The notes under the pieces were generated by a model. The model saw only the letters and a list, made by a program, of their open reading frames with translations. It had not been told where the DNA came from and did no database searches. 64,000 nt of DNA from Hevea brasiliensis (lineage: Eukaryota > Streptophyta > Magnoliopsida > Malpighiales > Euphorbiaceae). Position 1 is the stretch's first letter. Every line of letters starts with the position of its first letter. The position numbers and the translations under genes were made by a program. The stretch covers positions 4,675,614-4,739,613 of the forward strand of contig NC_079510.1 of NCBI RefSeq assembly GCF_030052815.1, read 5' to 3'. Of the stretch, positions 9,004 through 19,310 are shown piece by piece.

Positions 9004-10091
9004 TCGAGATTGAGTACAGGGATATCCTCCATTGTCCAGTTGTCAAGCTCCTGCCCCTCAGCCACTGGCGAGACTAGGGTCTCACACAAGGAGTCTAGTT
9101 GGATGACATCGATGGATGGATCATCGGGTGATTCTTCTGTATTTGCCGGATGTTGAATGACCGGTTTGGTGAAGATCTCCGTGATTCTCGGGACTACTTT
9201 CATCTTTCCCATCTTCTGGTCAAACCTCTGATCCCGAAGTATTTTCCTCATCCAGAATCGCCCATCCACGAGGGCATCCTCCTCATATCCCAGACCACTA
9301 CGGCCCACCTTCTGAATAGCCGGTATGGGTTCCACTATTCCTTGCAGTGTGGTGCCCAAGCCTTTCCCCTCTTGATACCCATTCCTCGACATCACTTTGG
9401 CCACCATAGCCATAGCCCCCTCCTTCTCGGTATCTTGCAGTTCAAGGGCTTGGAAAGAACTCTCCAATGATTCCTCGGCCGCTTCCACATAAGGAAGTGA
9501 TTGCGGCTTGGTGACCAGTATGGCTTCTTCGCCCCTTACAGTGATGATTTTGCCGTCCTTAATGTATTTGATCTTCTGGTGCAAAGTTGAAGGAACAGCA
9601 TTCGCAGAATGGATCCACGGCCTTCCCAACAGCATAGTGTAAGCCGGCTCAATGTTCATCACCTGGAACGTGATGTGGAAAGTACATGCACCGACTTGGA
9701 TTGGCAAGTCAATGTCTCCCAGTACTTCTCTCTTTGTACCGTCAAAGGCTCTTACTACCATCGCGCTCTGACGTATATACGATTGGTCGACCGGTAGCCT
9801 GGCTAAGGTTGCGCTAGGCAGTACATTGAGGGCTGATCCGTTGTCGATGAGGACCTTGGCCACTATACAACCCTTACACTTCACAGTTACATGTAGGGCT
9901 TTATTGTGCCCTAAACCTGCGGGGTCTACCTCTTCTTCAGAAAAGGCTACAAAGCTGGATGCCTGGATTTGTTCTACTATATTCTCAAACTGTCCCGGTG
10001 TGATGTCAGGGTTCACAAAGGCTTGATCCAGGATTCTCTGCAAGGCTTGTCGGTGGACTTCAGAGCTCAGGATTAGTGATACTTGATGAAA
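9003..10091 (-). CDS. pro: Aspartic protease with G-patch, inner element
   Basis: The ORF 10043-9000 (347 residues from its first Met) continues upstream without a stop into SLILSSEVHRQALQ. The protease core has Asp in LIDNGSALNVLP (residues 66-76, D67) and the flap/end motif LLGRPWI (about 138-144). A G-patch (GYQEGKGLG, about 222-230) follows, known from Tat/Ogre protease regions. The D-N-G signature replaces the usual D-S/T-G. The normal end is the splice donor at 9003, not the stop at 9000. The frame differs from gag by a 2-nt loss near 10092-10097; in the outer copy gag and protease share one frame. Confidence 0.87.
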
Positions 10092-12459
10092 TTGGTGGTG
10101 TCTTCCTCAATTGCTCCACTACATCATACTCACTCTGTTTCATTATTTGGAGCAGTAGTTCTTCTTCTTCTTTATGTTCAGTAGGTTCTACTTCCCCTGC
10201 TTTCTCAACCTCCTCTTCTGTATTTTTTGATGACTCTCCTATTTTTACTTTCCCTTTCCTCTTTTCTCTTTCTTCGTTCCCGTAACACCTCCCACTTCGA
10301 GTTATAAATTCGACTTCTTGCTCAGGTGGAGAGGACTTTGTTGCGATAACGGGCCGAGAACTGGTTTGGGGAGTAATGTTGCTAGCAGGTCCAGCATAAG
10401 TCATTCTGAAGTGCTCGTGAGGAGCGAAACATGGTTTTGGTGGTGCCGGAGGTGAGGCAAGACTAGGAGCGGATGTACTGCTTGACGCTCCCTGAGTGAA
10501 AACTTGGAAGTTATAGTTCCAAGGGACAGCGTGAGTATTGGTGATGGGGAGCTGGGGTGGAGTTTGGATAACCGTTACTGGCGGTGAGGCTACCGGGGGT
10601 GAGAAGGTGATTCTGGGTTTGGAGGTAAAAGCCGTTTGGCTGAATCTAGTGGTGTTTACTCCTTCTTCTGTTTTTGACTTCATCTGGCATCTCAGAACCT
10701 TGAGAGACAATAAGTTCCGGACCTCTTGCCTGAACCCCTCACAATCTCGCAGCTCATGGTCAGCTGCCCCTCCATGATAAGGACACCCCGTACTCTTTTC
10801 GGATCCCGCTACCTGAGGGCAAAGGTATCCCTCCCTTATTGCTACAGCAAAAATCTCCTCAAAGTGAGGAACCAGCTCATCTACTTCTAGTGTTGGTTCT
10901 TCTCTATTAGACTTTATCATATTTACACCACTGCCCGCATTATGGTTAGGCAGTGGGTTTGAGGTAACGTTGGGGAGGGAACCATTTCCCTCGATCTTCA
11001 ACCACCCGTTTCGGATTAAAGCGTGCACTCTCCCTCTGAGTGCACCGCAGTTATCAGTTGAATGCCCTTGTGCCCCTCCGTGGTACTCACACCGGGCAGT
11101 GGCATCATACCACCTGGGATATGGCGGCTGGATTGGGTCTAAGGGGACTGGTACGGTTTGGTTTATACCGACAAGGTATCGGTATATTTCACTGAGAGGA
11201 AGGGGAAGAGGTGGATCAGGGTTCCTTGGAGGTCTCGGGTTATTTTGTGGTGGTCTTGGTTGAACGGGAGGAGGAGGTGGCCTTGGTTGAAAATTTGTAG
11301 GTGGGGCGTATTGTGGGCGTGGTTGTGGATAATTAGGGAAAGGAGGTGGAATGTTTGCGATGGTTTGGCCATGAGAGGGAGGATATGGCCGGTAGTTATT
11401 TTGGGGAAACTGGGAGTAATTATTCTGACGGGTGATAGAGTGTACATCACCCTCCTTCTTCTTGCCAAAGCTGGCAGTCTTCTTTACAGGGTTCTCAGCC
11501 AACTCCTGTAGTCTTCCTATTCTCAGATTAGCTTCAATTCTCTCACCAGCTTGGATGATATCTGAGAAGCTGTTGGAGGTATTTCCAATCATCAGGTTGA
11601 AGTAGGGAGCCTTCAATGTTTCGATGAATAGGGAGCAGAGTTCATTGTCAGTCACCGGAGGATATACTTCTGCAGCCTTCTCCCTCCATCGTTGGGCATA
11701 CTGCTTGAAACCTTCCCGGTCTTTCTGTACCAGGTTCTGGAGGTCCCTCCTTGTGGGTGCCGCATCACAATTGAATTTGTACTGCTTTAGAAAGGTATCG
11801 GCTAAATCCTTCCAGGAGTGCAGCTTGCTCCTGTCCAATTGTATGCACCATCTCAGAGCTGCTCCGGAGAGGCTCTCGTGAAAGAAGTGAATGAGAAGTC
11901 TATCGTCTTCTGTTAAGGCAGACATTTTGGCAATGTAGGTTGCCAGGTGGATGCGGGGATCTGAGTTTCCGGTGTACTTGTCGAAATCCGGAACCTTGAA
12001 TTTGGGTGGTACCGCTACATCTGGCACCAATCTCAGTGACGACACATCGACTGAACCATACATGTTCAGCCCCTCTATTGCCCTCAGTCTTTCTTCTAGA
12101 GCCGATAGTTTCTCGTTTTCTCTCGCCCTATGTTCTCCTTCCACCGTATGATGCGCTCCTCCAACTGGGAGCTGAGGGGTGGAGTAAACTGGAGGGATCG
12201 GGATTGAAGGGTGTGGCTCGGCATTTGAGATAGCCGGGTAATAGGAAAAAGGTAGGTCATTATTTATGGTCACCGGATTGACAAGGATCGCCGTCCGGAT
12301 TGATGGCTGGAAAGTGAAGGAGGTTGAAGCGTAGTGAGAATCAACCATTGTAGGAGGTGGGGGAGGTAATGGTAGGTTAGGGTCTGAAGTGGGCCTATTT
12401 TGGGACATCTCCCTCATCATCTTCATAAGTTCTGAAACCTGGTCTTTTAGTTCAGACAC
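10060..12459 (-). CDS. gag: Gag of the inner element, with two CHHC knuckles
   Basis: A 799-residue open frame. The retrotransposon Gag core is about 150-310 (ESLSGAALRWCIQLD, FLKQYKFNCD). A Pro-rich stretch follows (about 355-425). Two zinc-knuckle-like motifs have the form C-x2-H-x5-H-x4-C: C457/H460/H466/C471 and C559/H562/H568/C573. The C-terminus is Glu/Lys rich. It would form the particle and bind RNA. It ends prematurely in ITNPEL because of a 2-nt deletion just upstream. The related outer copy reads KTPARISLLSLILSSEV through the same place into protease, as Tat elements usually do. Confidence 0.9.
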   Translation of the reverse strand: MSELKDQVSELMKMMREMSQNRPTSDPNLPLPPPPPTMVDSHYASTSFTFQPSIRTAILVNPVTINNDLPFSYYPAISNAEPHPSIPIPPVYSTPQLPVGGAHHTVEGEHRARENEKLSALEERLRAIEGLNMYGSVDVSSLRLVPDVAVPPKFKVPDFDKYTGNSDPRIHLATYIAKMSALTEDDRLLIHFFHESLSGAALRWCIQLDRSKLHSWKDLADTFLKQYKFNCDAAPTRRDLQNLVQKDREGFKQYAQRWREKAAEVYPPVTDNELCSLFIETLKAPYFNLMIGNTSNSFSDIIQAGERIEANLRIGRLQELAENPVKKTASFGKKKEGDVHSITRQNNYSQFPQNNYRPYPPSHGQTIANIPPPFPNYPQPRPQYAPPTNFQPRPPPPPVQPRPPQNNPRPPRNPDPPLPLPLSEIYRYLVGINQTVPVPLDPIQPPYPRWYDATARCEYHGGAQGHSTDNCGALRGRVHALIRNGWLKIEGNGSLPNVTSNPLPNHNAGSGVNMIKSNREEPTLEVDELVPHFEEIFAVAIREGYLCPQVAGSEKSTGCPYHGGAADHELRDCEGFRQEVRNLLSLKVLRCQMKSKTEEGVNTTRFSQTAFTSKPRITFSPPVASPPVTVIQTPPQLPITNTHAVPWNYNFQVFTQGASSSTSAPSLASPPAPPKPCFAPHEHFRMTYAGPASNITPQTSSRPVIATKSSPPEQEVEFITRSGRCYGNEEREKRKGKVKIGESSKNTEEEVEKAGEVEPTEHKEEEELLLQIMKQSEYDVVEQLRKTPPISSSITNPEL

Positions 12460-12927
12460 TTGCCCCTGTAGGTTCTGTACTTATTCCTGGTCTTCCATTA
12501 GTCTTCTTGTTCGAGATCTTGTTAAGTACACTCGCTGGGGTTGAACCATGTGCTTGGTCAGACTTGCGTTGTTAGAAGCAATATTGATTTCCTGTAAGGG
12601 GTAAAGAAAATTTTAAATAAACTTTGAATTTTGCAAAGAAACTAAAAGTCCTGGTCTGGACGAAGGATACAGTGGCATTTGAGAGCCAGGTTGAAATCTG
12701 TAAAAAGGATAATCGCCTCAGCTTTATCATGGCATCGTTCGGTAGTCTGACCGTGAATGACGGGATTGAATGTGCATTTATGATACCTGTTCATGTGGCG
12801 CATTTCAATTTTTCACATAACCCTAGCAAGGAAGTTCCTACGGGAGTCATACTATTCATTCACAAATTTTGCTAAACAATGGTCCAAAAATCACTTCATT
12901 AACTGAGTAATTCGTACATCGTATCTT
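12460..12927 (-). other. Spacer between ORF1 and gag, inner element
   Basis: No convincing reading frame or RNA gene is seen. It is untranslated spacer between the ORF1 stop and the gag ATG. The corresponding region is deleted in the outer element. Confidence 0.6.
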
Positions 12928-14806
12928 TTACATTGGCCTAAGCTCTGGAAGGTTCTTTATAATAAGATGACATTTTCTGAGATACTCATATAACCTTTCT
13001 TCTTGCTTGGCGGGGTCGAATGCTTTCAGAGCGTACTCGGATTCAGGTAATAATTCTTGTTTTCCCCGTGCTATTGTTCTCTCCAGCTGATCAACATTCT
13101 CTTTCAGTCCTTGATAGAGAAGCGACATTTTCTTTCTCTTTCCTTTCTTTAGCACACTCTTTCAAGATATCATTGATGAGTAGTGCTTGTTCTTTCAATT
13201 CGAGCTTCTTCTTCTTACTTTCTTGCTTATATTCTTCGACGAGTACCTCTTGGTATTTCATCTTTTCCTGAAACTTGCTATTCTGTACTTTCGCTTCTTT
13301 TACCTCAGCTTGAAGAGAGTCTTTTTCCCTTTCCCACTGTACCTCTTGCTCCTTGAACCCCATCCTTTCGGCCCTTACCTCTTCCTTAAGTCTTCTTACT
13401 CTTCTTTTAAGTTTCTGCTATTGGTCCTTCAGCTGTTTTATTTGTTCCTGCAGTTGTGAGTTCTCAGTATTAGCCTCTCGTAGTGAGTCATCCAGATGGC
13501 CATTCATTTCTTCTAATAGGACATCTCGGAGCGGGTTGCTGTCTTCGAATTTCACAGTTGAATGTTCTCGGTCCCTGTCAGCCCTCCATTTAAGATAATC
13601 GCCCGAGGTGCTTGGGCCTTTAGGCGATCTCTCCATCAGAGTGACATTTTCCCAAGATTTGCGAGCCTTTTTCAACCCTTCTTCTCCTTTGAGCTCGTGG
13701 TAGAAGCGACCTTGGTGGTATTCTTCAATGTTGATCACCAGGTGTGTTGAGCCGAACTGCCTCATTACGTATGCCTGTGTGTAACTTGTGTATCAGTTTA
13801 CTCCGATCAGGGAGAACGACTGATTACCGGCTGTTCCGATAAAAACGGGTTGGCTTGACTTCCACAGCTTCCTCCAACAGTAATCATGGCTATTGAAACT
13901 CAAAATCCGTTCCCACCATTGTTTTTCATTCTTCGGGCTGATCACTAACCGGATCATCTTCTCAATGGAAGGCTGGTCAAGGTACCAAGTCAATCCTTTT
14001 GTCTCCACAGGACACATGTGACTGATAATCTAGAGGTATAACAGTTGAGAACAACACTTAAGGGATCCTCGCCTGTTATGCAGAGGTAAGGGTTAATAAA
14101 GTCTCGCAAGGATTGCAGGTATTGGATTAATCTGCCGCCTTTCCACCGTCGTAACACTTCCACGCGTTGCAAGTTATGATTCCCAATGGTCGGGAGCGAG
14201 AATCAGACCGTAGATTCCCAAAGCGAGAGCTACTGAAACCCGGTCCCACTGTTTCTCATGGAGGCATTGATCTAAACATTTCTGGAGATATGTCCAATAC
14301 CAGCCATGTGTTTTTCCCTTGGCAGTTTCTTTGGACTTTACTTCTTCTGGGTGAGAACCCAACATATGTGCCAACCGTTTCCAGGTTTGCCTATGCTCGA
14401 GGTGTAAGTAGATCGGTTACGCAATGAGTATGGGATCCCGAGAATGCGATATTCTTCCATAGTGGGGACCGTATCAATGTCATTGAAAGAGAATACCCGT
14501 GCCAGGATTCCAAACCGACAACATAGCTTTTAATGCCGGGATTTGGACCTTGACTTGCATTAAGGTTGCAATCCTCCCGTACTTCTCTTCAAAACGTACC
14601 TTGGCCTGATCGGGAAGCGACCTCCATCCGTTAGATAGACCCTCTAGGCTGTTCATTCTGACTTCTATTTTATTCAAATCTAGCGAAGGTAGCGAGCTAG
14701 CAGGTGCCTTGGAAGCATCATTTTGGGAGGGTACCGGACTATGAGCTGATTTGGACCAAAGTTTAGCATTCTGAACCTTTTCTGCCGACTGACTCGAGGA
14801 TGCCAT
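12928..14806 (-). pseudogene. ORF1 upstream of gag, inner element, frameshifted
   Basis: It starts MASSSQSAEK at 14806, as in the outer copy (MASSSQST at 21918). Pieces in several frames align with the outer copy: FEEKYGRIATLMQVKVQIPA (14480-14806), HGWYWTYLQKCLDQ with VALALGIYGLIL (14174-14374), KGLTWYLDQPSIEKMIRLVI (13793-14017), MRQFGSTHLVINIEEYHQGR (13418-13765), then Lys/Glu coiled coil to 12928. Tat/Ogre elements carry an extra ORF1 before gag. The first domain resembles the plant mobile-element family labelled DUF7745 (from memory, not searched). Function is unknown; the coiled coil suggests oligomerisation. Several frameshifts make this copy non-coding as it stands. Confidence 0.75.
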
Positions 14807-15651
14807 GATAAAAAAATGATGCCTATCCTTTTACAGACTCTTGGTTTGGTAATGCCTGTGAGAAGATTCGTTAGTAAGACAAATTAGGGTAATTTTGAAT
14901 CATACTGTTGACAGAGTGACACGTACACATTTATCAAAGTAGGAAAATGTGTAGGTGTTCTAGTAGGATTCAAGATTACCCTCAAAAGAAATGAACAAAA
15001 GGAAATTAAAGCAGGATAGGGTAAGAGAAAGTATGCCCCTTTTGTCCTATAGTAGGGAGACTCCTAACACCGGGTGAGCGCTACCTACCTGGATAGTTCT
15101 ATCTTATGAGGTAGTTTACTACGGCCTTCAACTATTGTGATAGTTTAGCTCAGGAGCTAATTTTCTAAAAGCCACAGGTTCCCAAATTGCCCCTACTGTA
15201 AACAGTAGAGCCCCATTCTACCCCCATGATGTTATCGGGAAAATTCCACGAGTATCATAGTGGATAGAGCGAGTTTCAATTTGAGCAGAAGCCTTCACGG
15301 ATACTAACGGGGTAAAACCCACGGGTACCGCTACATGACTCCCTCCTATTTTCCTAAAAGGGTAAGAAAGCCCGGGTTAGGACCATAGTGTGTGAGGACA
15401 TTGTGTGAGTGTTCAGTGTGTGAAGGGACACCTTTACCTCTTCCCAATTCAGGGGGATTTTATTTTTCCATTTTTTTTCCTTTTTTTTTTCTTTTTGAAA
15501 TGAAGAGCACTGTAAGAGATAGAACAGGCAAAACAAAATAGTTAGCAGTAATAATAATTAACATATAAGACATCGCCGAGTGAGCCCATCCAACTATAAT
15601 TTGATCGGACAAAATTAAATCTACTTTTGGACCACTAGACCGGGGTATAAT
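14807..15651 (-). other. Untranslated leader between PBS and ORF1, inner element
   Basis: No reading frame is conserved. The 60 nt just before the ORF1 ATG align with the outer leader at 21850-21917 (shared ...ACAGG(C/T)ATT... and AGTCT(G/A)TAAA). This shows that the inner element is inserted upstream of ORF1 of a close relative. Confidence 0.7.
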
Positions 15652-15670
15652 GTCCCCAGTGGAGTCGCCA
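15652..15670 (-). other. Primer binding site of the inner element (tRNA-Arg type)
   Basis: On the minus strand it reads TGGCGACTCCACTGGGGAC, 3 nt after the LTR end. It is complementary to the 3' end of plant tRNA-Arg (ACG type, recalled as ...CCCCAGTGGAGTCGCCA). This primer class is typical of Tat/Ogre elements. Confidence 0.85.
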
Positions 15671-15850
15671 AGCTGTCGCAAGGGATTTTGCGGTCGCCCG
15701 GACGATCACTCACCGAAGTGGGAAGGAGTGAGGAGTCGCCACCTTAGTTTTGAGGGAAACTAAAGTAAACCATTTGAGAAGTTAAATAAAAAAAATGAAA
15801 CCACTTCAAGACAGAGATTTTAGGTTCGGGGTCCGTAAACGGGTGGGGAA

Positions 15851-15863
15851 GGTGTTAGGCACC
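15851..15863 (-). promoter_or_regulatory. GGTGTTAGGCACC block near the LTR end, copy B
   Basis: The sequence ggtgttaggcacc is followed by ccc and preceded by gggaa. The arms GGTG and CACC can pair. It recurs near the end of the outer LTR (about 40490-40505) and in the candidate solo LTR (45655-45667), which is otherwise quite different. It may be an RNA structure or a 3'-processing signal. Confidence 0.5.
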
Positions 15864-16084
15864 CCACCTCGTCCCTTGATAAGGGTAAGTAGACTTAATT
15901 TCTCGTCCTTCATAAATTAGTTAAGAGGGCTCGGATGAAAATGTTAATCCTTTTGTCAAAAGGAAATTTTGATATTTCACTAAATTCGGATCACCCAGAT
16001 ACATAAGTAAATGAGATAACCTTAGTGAGTTGACGTCGCGAATCATTTTTGGTTTTGGAGTTATTTGCATACAGGTTAAGATTT

Positions 16085-16410
16085 GGTGTGAGAATCGGAT
16101 AAGAACTCTCCTCCGATCTCTTTTAGATATTTATTAAAATTTTGATTAGAGATCGGATAAGAACCCTCCTCCGATCTTTTTTTAGGTAAAATTTTGAGTT
16201 GAGAACCGGATGAGAACTCTCCTCCGATCCCTTTTAAGTACATGTTAAAATTTGAATGGAGATCGGATAAGAACTCTCCTCCGATCTCTTTTAAGTACAT
16301 GTTAAAATTTGAATGGAGATCGGATAAGAACTCTCTTCCGATCTCTTTTAGATATTTATTAAAATTTTAGATTGAGACGGGATAAGAACTCTCTTCCGAT
16401 CTCTTTCAGA
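16085..16410 (-). repeat. U5 hairpin tandem repeat, six units, LTR copy B
   Basis: Six units of about 57-59 bp start near 16089, 16147, 16203, 16261, 16317 and 16376. Each contains GATCGGA-taagaactctcc-TCCGATC, whose 7-base arms are complementary. The outer LTR has the homologous array expanded to more than 20 units (38805-40150). Confidence 0.9.
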
Positions 16411-17517
16411 TTAACAAGAGCCTGGAAGGGATTTCTCCGATCTCCCGGATTTTTAATTTCAATTACATGACATAAGAGCCTAAAGCTAAGGATTCTGGCG
16501 TTCTAAGATGCTGGGGATAAGGCTTCTCGATACCTTTTGACTAGATAGGGAAAACTGGACTTGATTTACCGACCTTCCATGTGTTCATTTTACCAATATC
16601 TATTAATGACCGATCTATTCTGTTTCGTTTACTTTGGTCTTATTCCACTTTATGACATCTTTGTCGAATTGCTGTTTACGTCGGCCTAATAGTTTGGCTA
16701 TCTTGCTGACGTGTTATTCATGTTCTCTCTTTTAAAAGAGACCCCTGAGTTGCAGTTACCTACGTTTACCCAACCACTTACATACTACTAGGAGTTAGAA
16801 AACTTGCTTTCAAAAAGAATGAAGATTAATAAAAATGAACTGATCACTAAATAGATGATTTGGGAGTGTCATTCTTTGGGGATCGTTTATGCAAAAATAG
16901 TCTTGAAGAAAGTTGCGGATGTAAGAAGAATACAGGAAAATGCGGAAAGTAAATGCAGACACTCGATAAAACAGTGGTATGAGCTCTTACAGTAACATTC
17001 TTTGGGGATCTTTTGTGCAATAGTAGAAAGTTCTGAGATGTGAGAAGAACAAAGAAAATGCGAAAGTAAATGTAAGCACTTAATAGAACAATAGTATGAG
17101 CTCTTACATGAGAGCCAAATCTACTAAAATAACTATGGGGTGTCAAATAGTGATAAGGCAACGGATTGATTGGCACGAGGGTGGTGTTCCTCGTGAACTG
17201 GAGGGTGCTTAGCTAAAATGCGATCAGATCAAGATGAAAAGAACCGAGTGGAATGAAGTTGAGCTTGGACAATGAAAACAGAGATGATAAAAGGCAGAAA
17301 GTGAGAGTGTGACCAGATAATGAACAAACTGGAAATGTAGAGTTCGGATTCGAATCTTTTCAAGAAAAACACTTCAGAAAACTAGTTTCAAAAGTCTTTT
17401 TGATCGACACTTCTAAGTAGCAGAGTAGCAAACTAAATGAAATTTCAGAGTTCCTCTGCTATAATAACAGCCTCTTGTCTATTTTTTTGCCCGTCCCTTG
17501 AACAGTTTTTATGCAGG

Positions 17518-17525
17518 TATTTATA
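17518..17525 (-). promoter_or_regulatory. Sense TATA box, inner 5' LTR
   Basis: On the minus strand it reads CCTATAAATACCTG. The outer LTR has CCTATAAATACCTG at the matching place (37731 onwards). Transcription towards PBS and gag should start about 30 nt downstream, near 17490. Confidence 0.72.
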
Positions 17526-18140
17526 GGAATCGGGTGCTCTTCGTGAAGGGTCAGGATTTATTTGAGGGAGATGGAGGGTCGAGATTTCGAAGGACATGAT
17601 CGGAGGTTCAGGAATTAAAGAGAATCAAAATGAATGGTTGAGATTACTCTTCATAATATTTGTCCTTTTCTTCTTTCCATCTGACGGTCCCAAATTTCCT
17701 TGTCCGGAACGATCCGAGGGCTAAGAGCGAAATACGTTGTATTGTCGTCTTCTCTCTTGATCTAAGGGTTCCGGTTTGTCCTTACAAGTGGGATCAACGG
17801 TGGAGATTGGGATGTCTGGGATGTCATGACATACCACAGCACTGTCGATGTGCGGGCGATTCTTAGGCGTGCGGTGGAGATCTCGTCTGCAACGCCTTAA
17901 CTACCTCGGCTCTGATTCTGACGACGGTTATTGGAATTTGTCTTATTCTTTTTGCCTACCGATCCCTCCTCTTTCTGATCTCTTTCACATGTTCTTTCCG
18001 ACCTTTCATGCTGGTCTCCCACCTTCCGTTCTACTATTCCGATCTTTTCCCTTCTTGGTCAGTGTCTGGTCAAAGTATTAATTGTCCTCGATTCCGAAGT
18101 GTTAACCGTTTTACGCTCGACAATAAATGCTCATTTTCCC

Positions 18141-18148
18141 TATATATA
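18141..18148 (+). promoter_or_regulatory. Distal antisense TATA box, LTR copy B
   Basis: TATATATA follows caataaatgctcattttccc. It lies 0.62 kb from the sense TATA (17518-17525) and points the other way, giving a divergent pair conserved in the outer LTR. Confidence 0.45.
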
Positions 18149-18651
18149 CTCCATCGATGCAGACATTTCTTTCATCTGATTTTCCTCTCTTCCTTTCTTA
18201 CTTTCCCTGTTCTAGCTGCTCCGGTGGAAGTTCTGGCTATAACTATGGCTTTGATCTTTTTCCGATGGACTCCTTTACTCACCGACTGAAAATTTACGAT
18301 CCCGGTGATCGAATGACCTTAACTGACGATGGTGAGAGGACTGGATTTGATCGATCTGTATTGCGGACGTTGGTTGTACCGATCTCGAGTCGCTCAACTG
18401 AGTTCATTCGGTTTCTCATCACATTGAGTGTTCCGACAGCGGTTTTCCTCCACATTGGGTGTTCCGACAGCGGGTCGGTTTCGGGTGGTAACATCGGTGA
18501 CGATGTCTCTCATCTTCATGGGAGTCATAGTCACCCCATCTGAGCTGCACATCTATCCGATGTCAACAGCCGGTCTCCTGGTCAAACACGTCTTTTGATT
18601 CAGCCGCGAGACTAGGCTTTGACATAGGCCTTTTAGATAGGATGTTCCACC

Positions 18652-18880
18652 GGTCTCTAGAGATCGCCCAAATGATGTAATCCTAAAATGTAATCAGATC
18701 TCTAGAGATCGCCCAAATGATGTAGTTAGACCTTTATTGTAATCCGATCCCTAGAGATCGCCCAAATGATGTATTTTATTTTCAATGCAATCCGATCTCT
18801 AGAGATCACAGAAATGATGTGATCCAATTTTAGTGTAATCCGATCCCTAGAGATCGCCCAAATGATGTAATCCGATCTTT
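18652..18880 (+). repeat. 48-bp palindromic U3 tandem repeat, LTR copy B
   Basis: Five units match those at 549-780 almost exactly, with the GATCTCTAGAGATC palindrome. One base differs in the last unit (atcgccc here, atcaccc in copy A). Confidence 0.85.
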
Positions 18881-19121
18881 TGAAAATAAAGACTTTATTT
18901 TGTCGGTTATCATCTTATTATTTTTGCATTGATTATTTTCCGATCTCTAATGTGGTTATCCGATCTGGTTCTTTACCTGAATGACACTTAACTGATCCTT
19001 TATTCAAAATATTTAACTTATTATGCCGATCTCCAATTAACCGATCTCTGAACATTCGGATATTTGAGAGAAGTGTCAGAACAGCTGTCGAGTCCCACCA
19101 ATCGATGCGCCTAGAACCTCG

Positions 19122-19152
19122 CGAGCATTAAATGCTCGGACTAGTATAAATA
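19122..19152 (+). promoter_or_regulatory. Proximal antisense promoter, LTR copy B
   Basis: A 17-base perfect palindrome CGAGCATTAAATGCTCG (19122-19138) is followed by TATAAATA (19145-19152). The core 15-base palindrome is 7 nt from the TATA, as in copies A and C. The antisense ATG is at 19311. Confidence 0.7.
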
Positions 19153-19310
19153 GGGGTGGGAGGGTTAGCCAGTTGTTCTCTCATTCCATTTTCAATCCCC
19201 TGCTCACAACTTCGAAGTTCTCTCGTTTTCTCAAGTTCTTCCGACGCCGATCAGACTCCGGTAAGGGCTTTGATCCTCTTTTTAGTTTAAATTCTTTATT
19301 TCTTTTGAAA

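Noticed and set aside
10076..11511. Plus-strand frames opposite gag
   Set aside because: Shadows of the minus-strand Gag, with low-complexity Ser or Arg/Gly content and no conservation.
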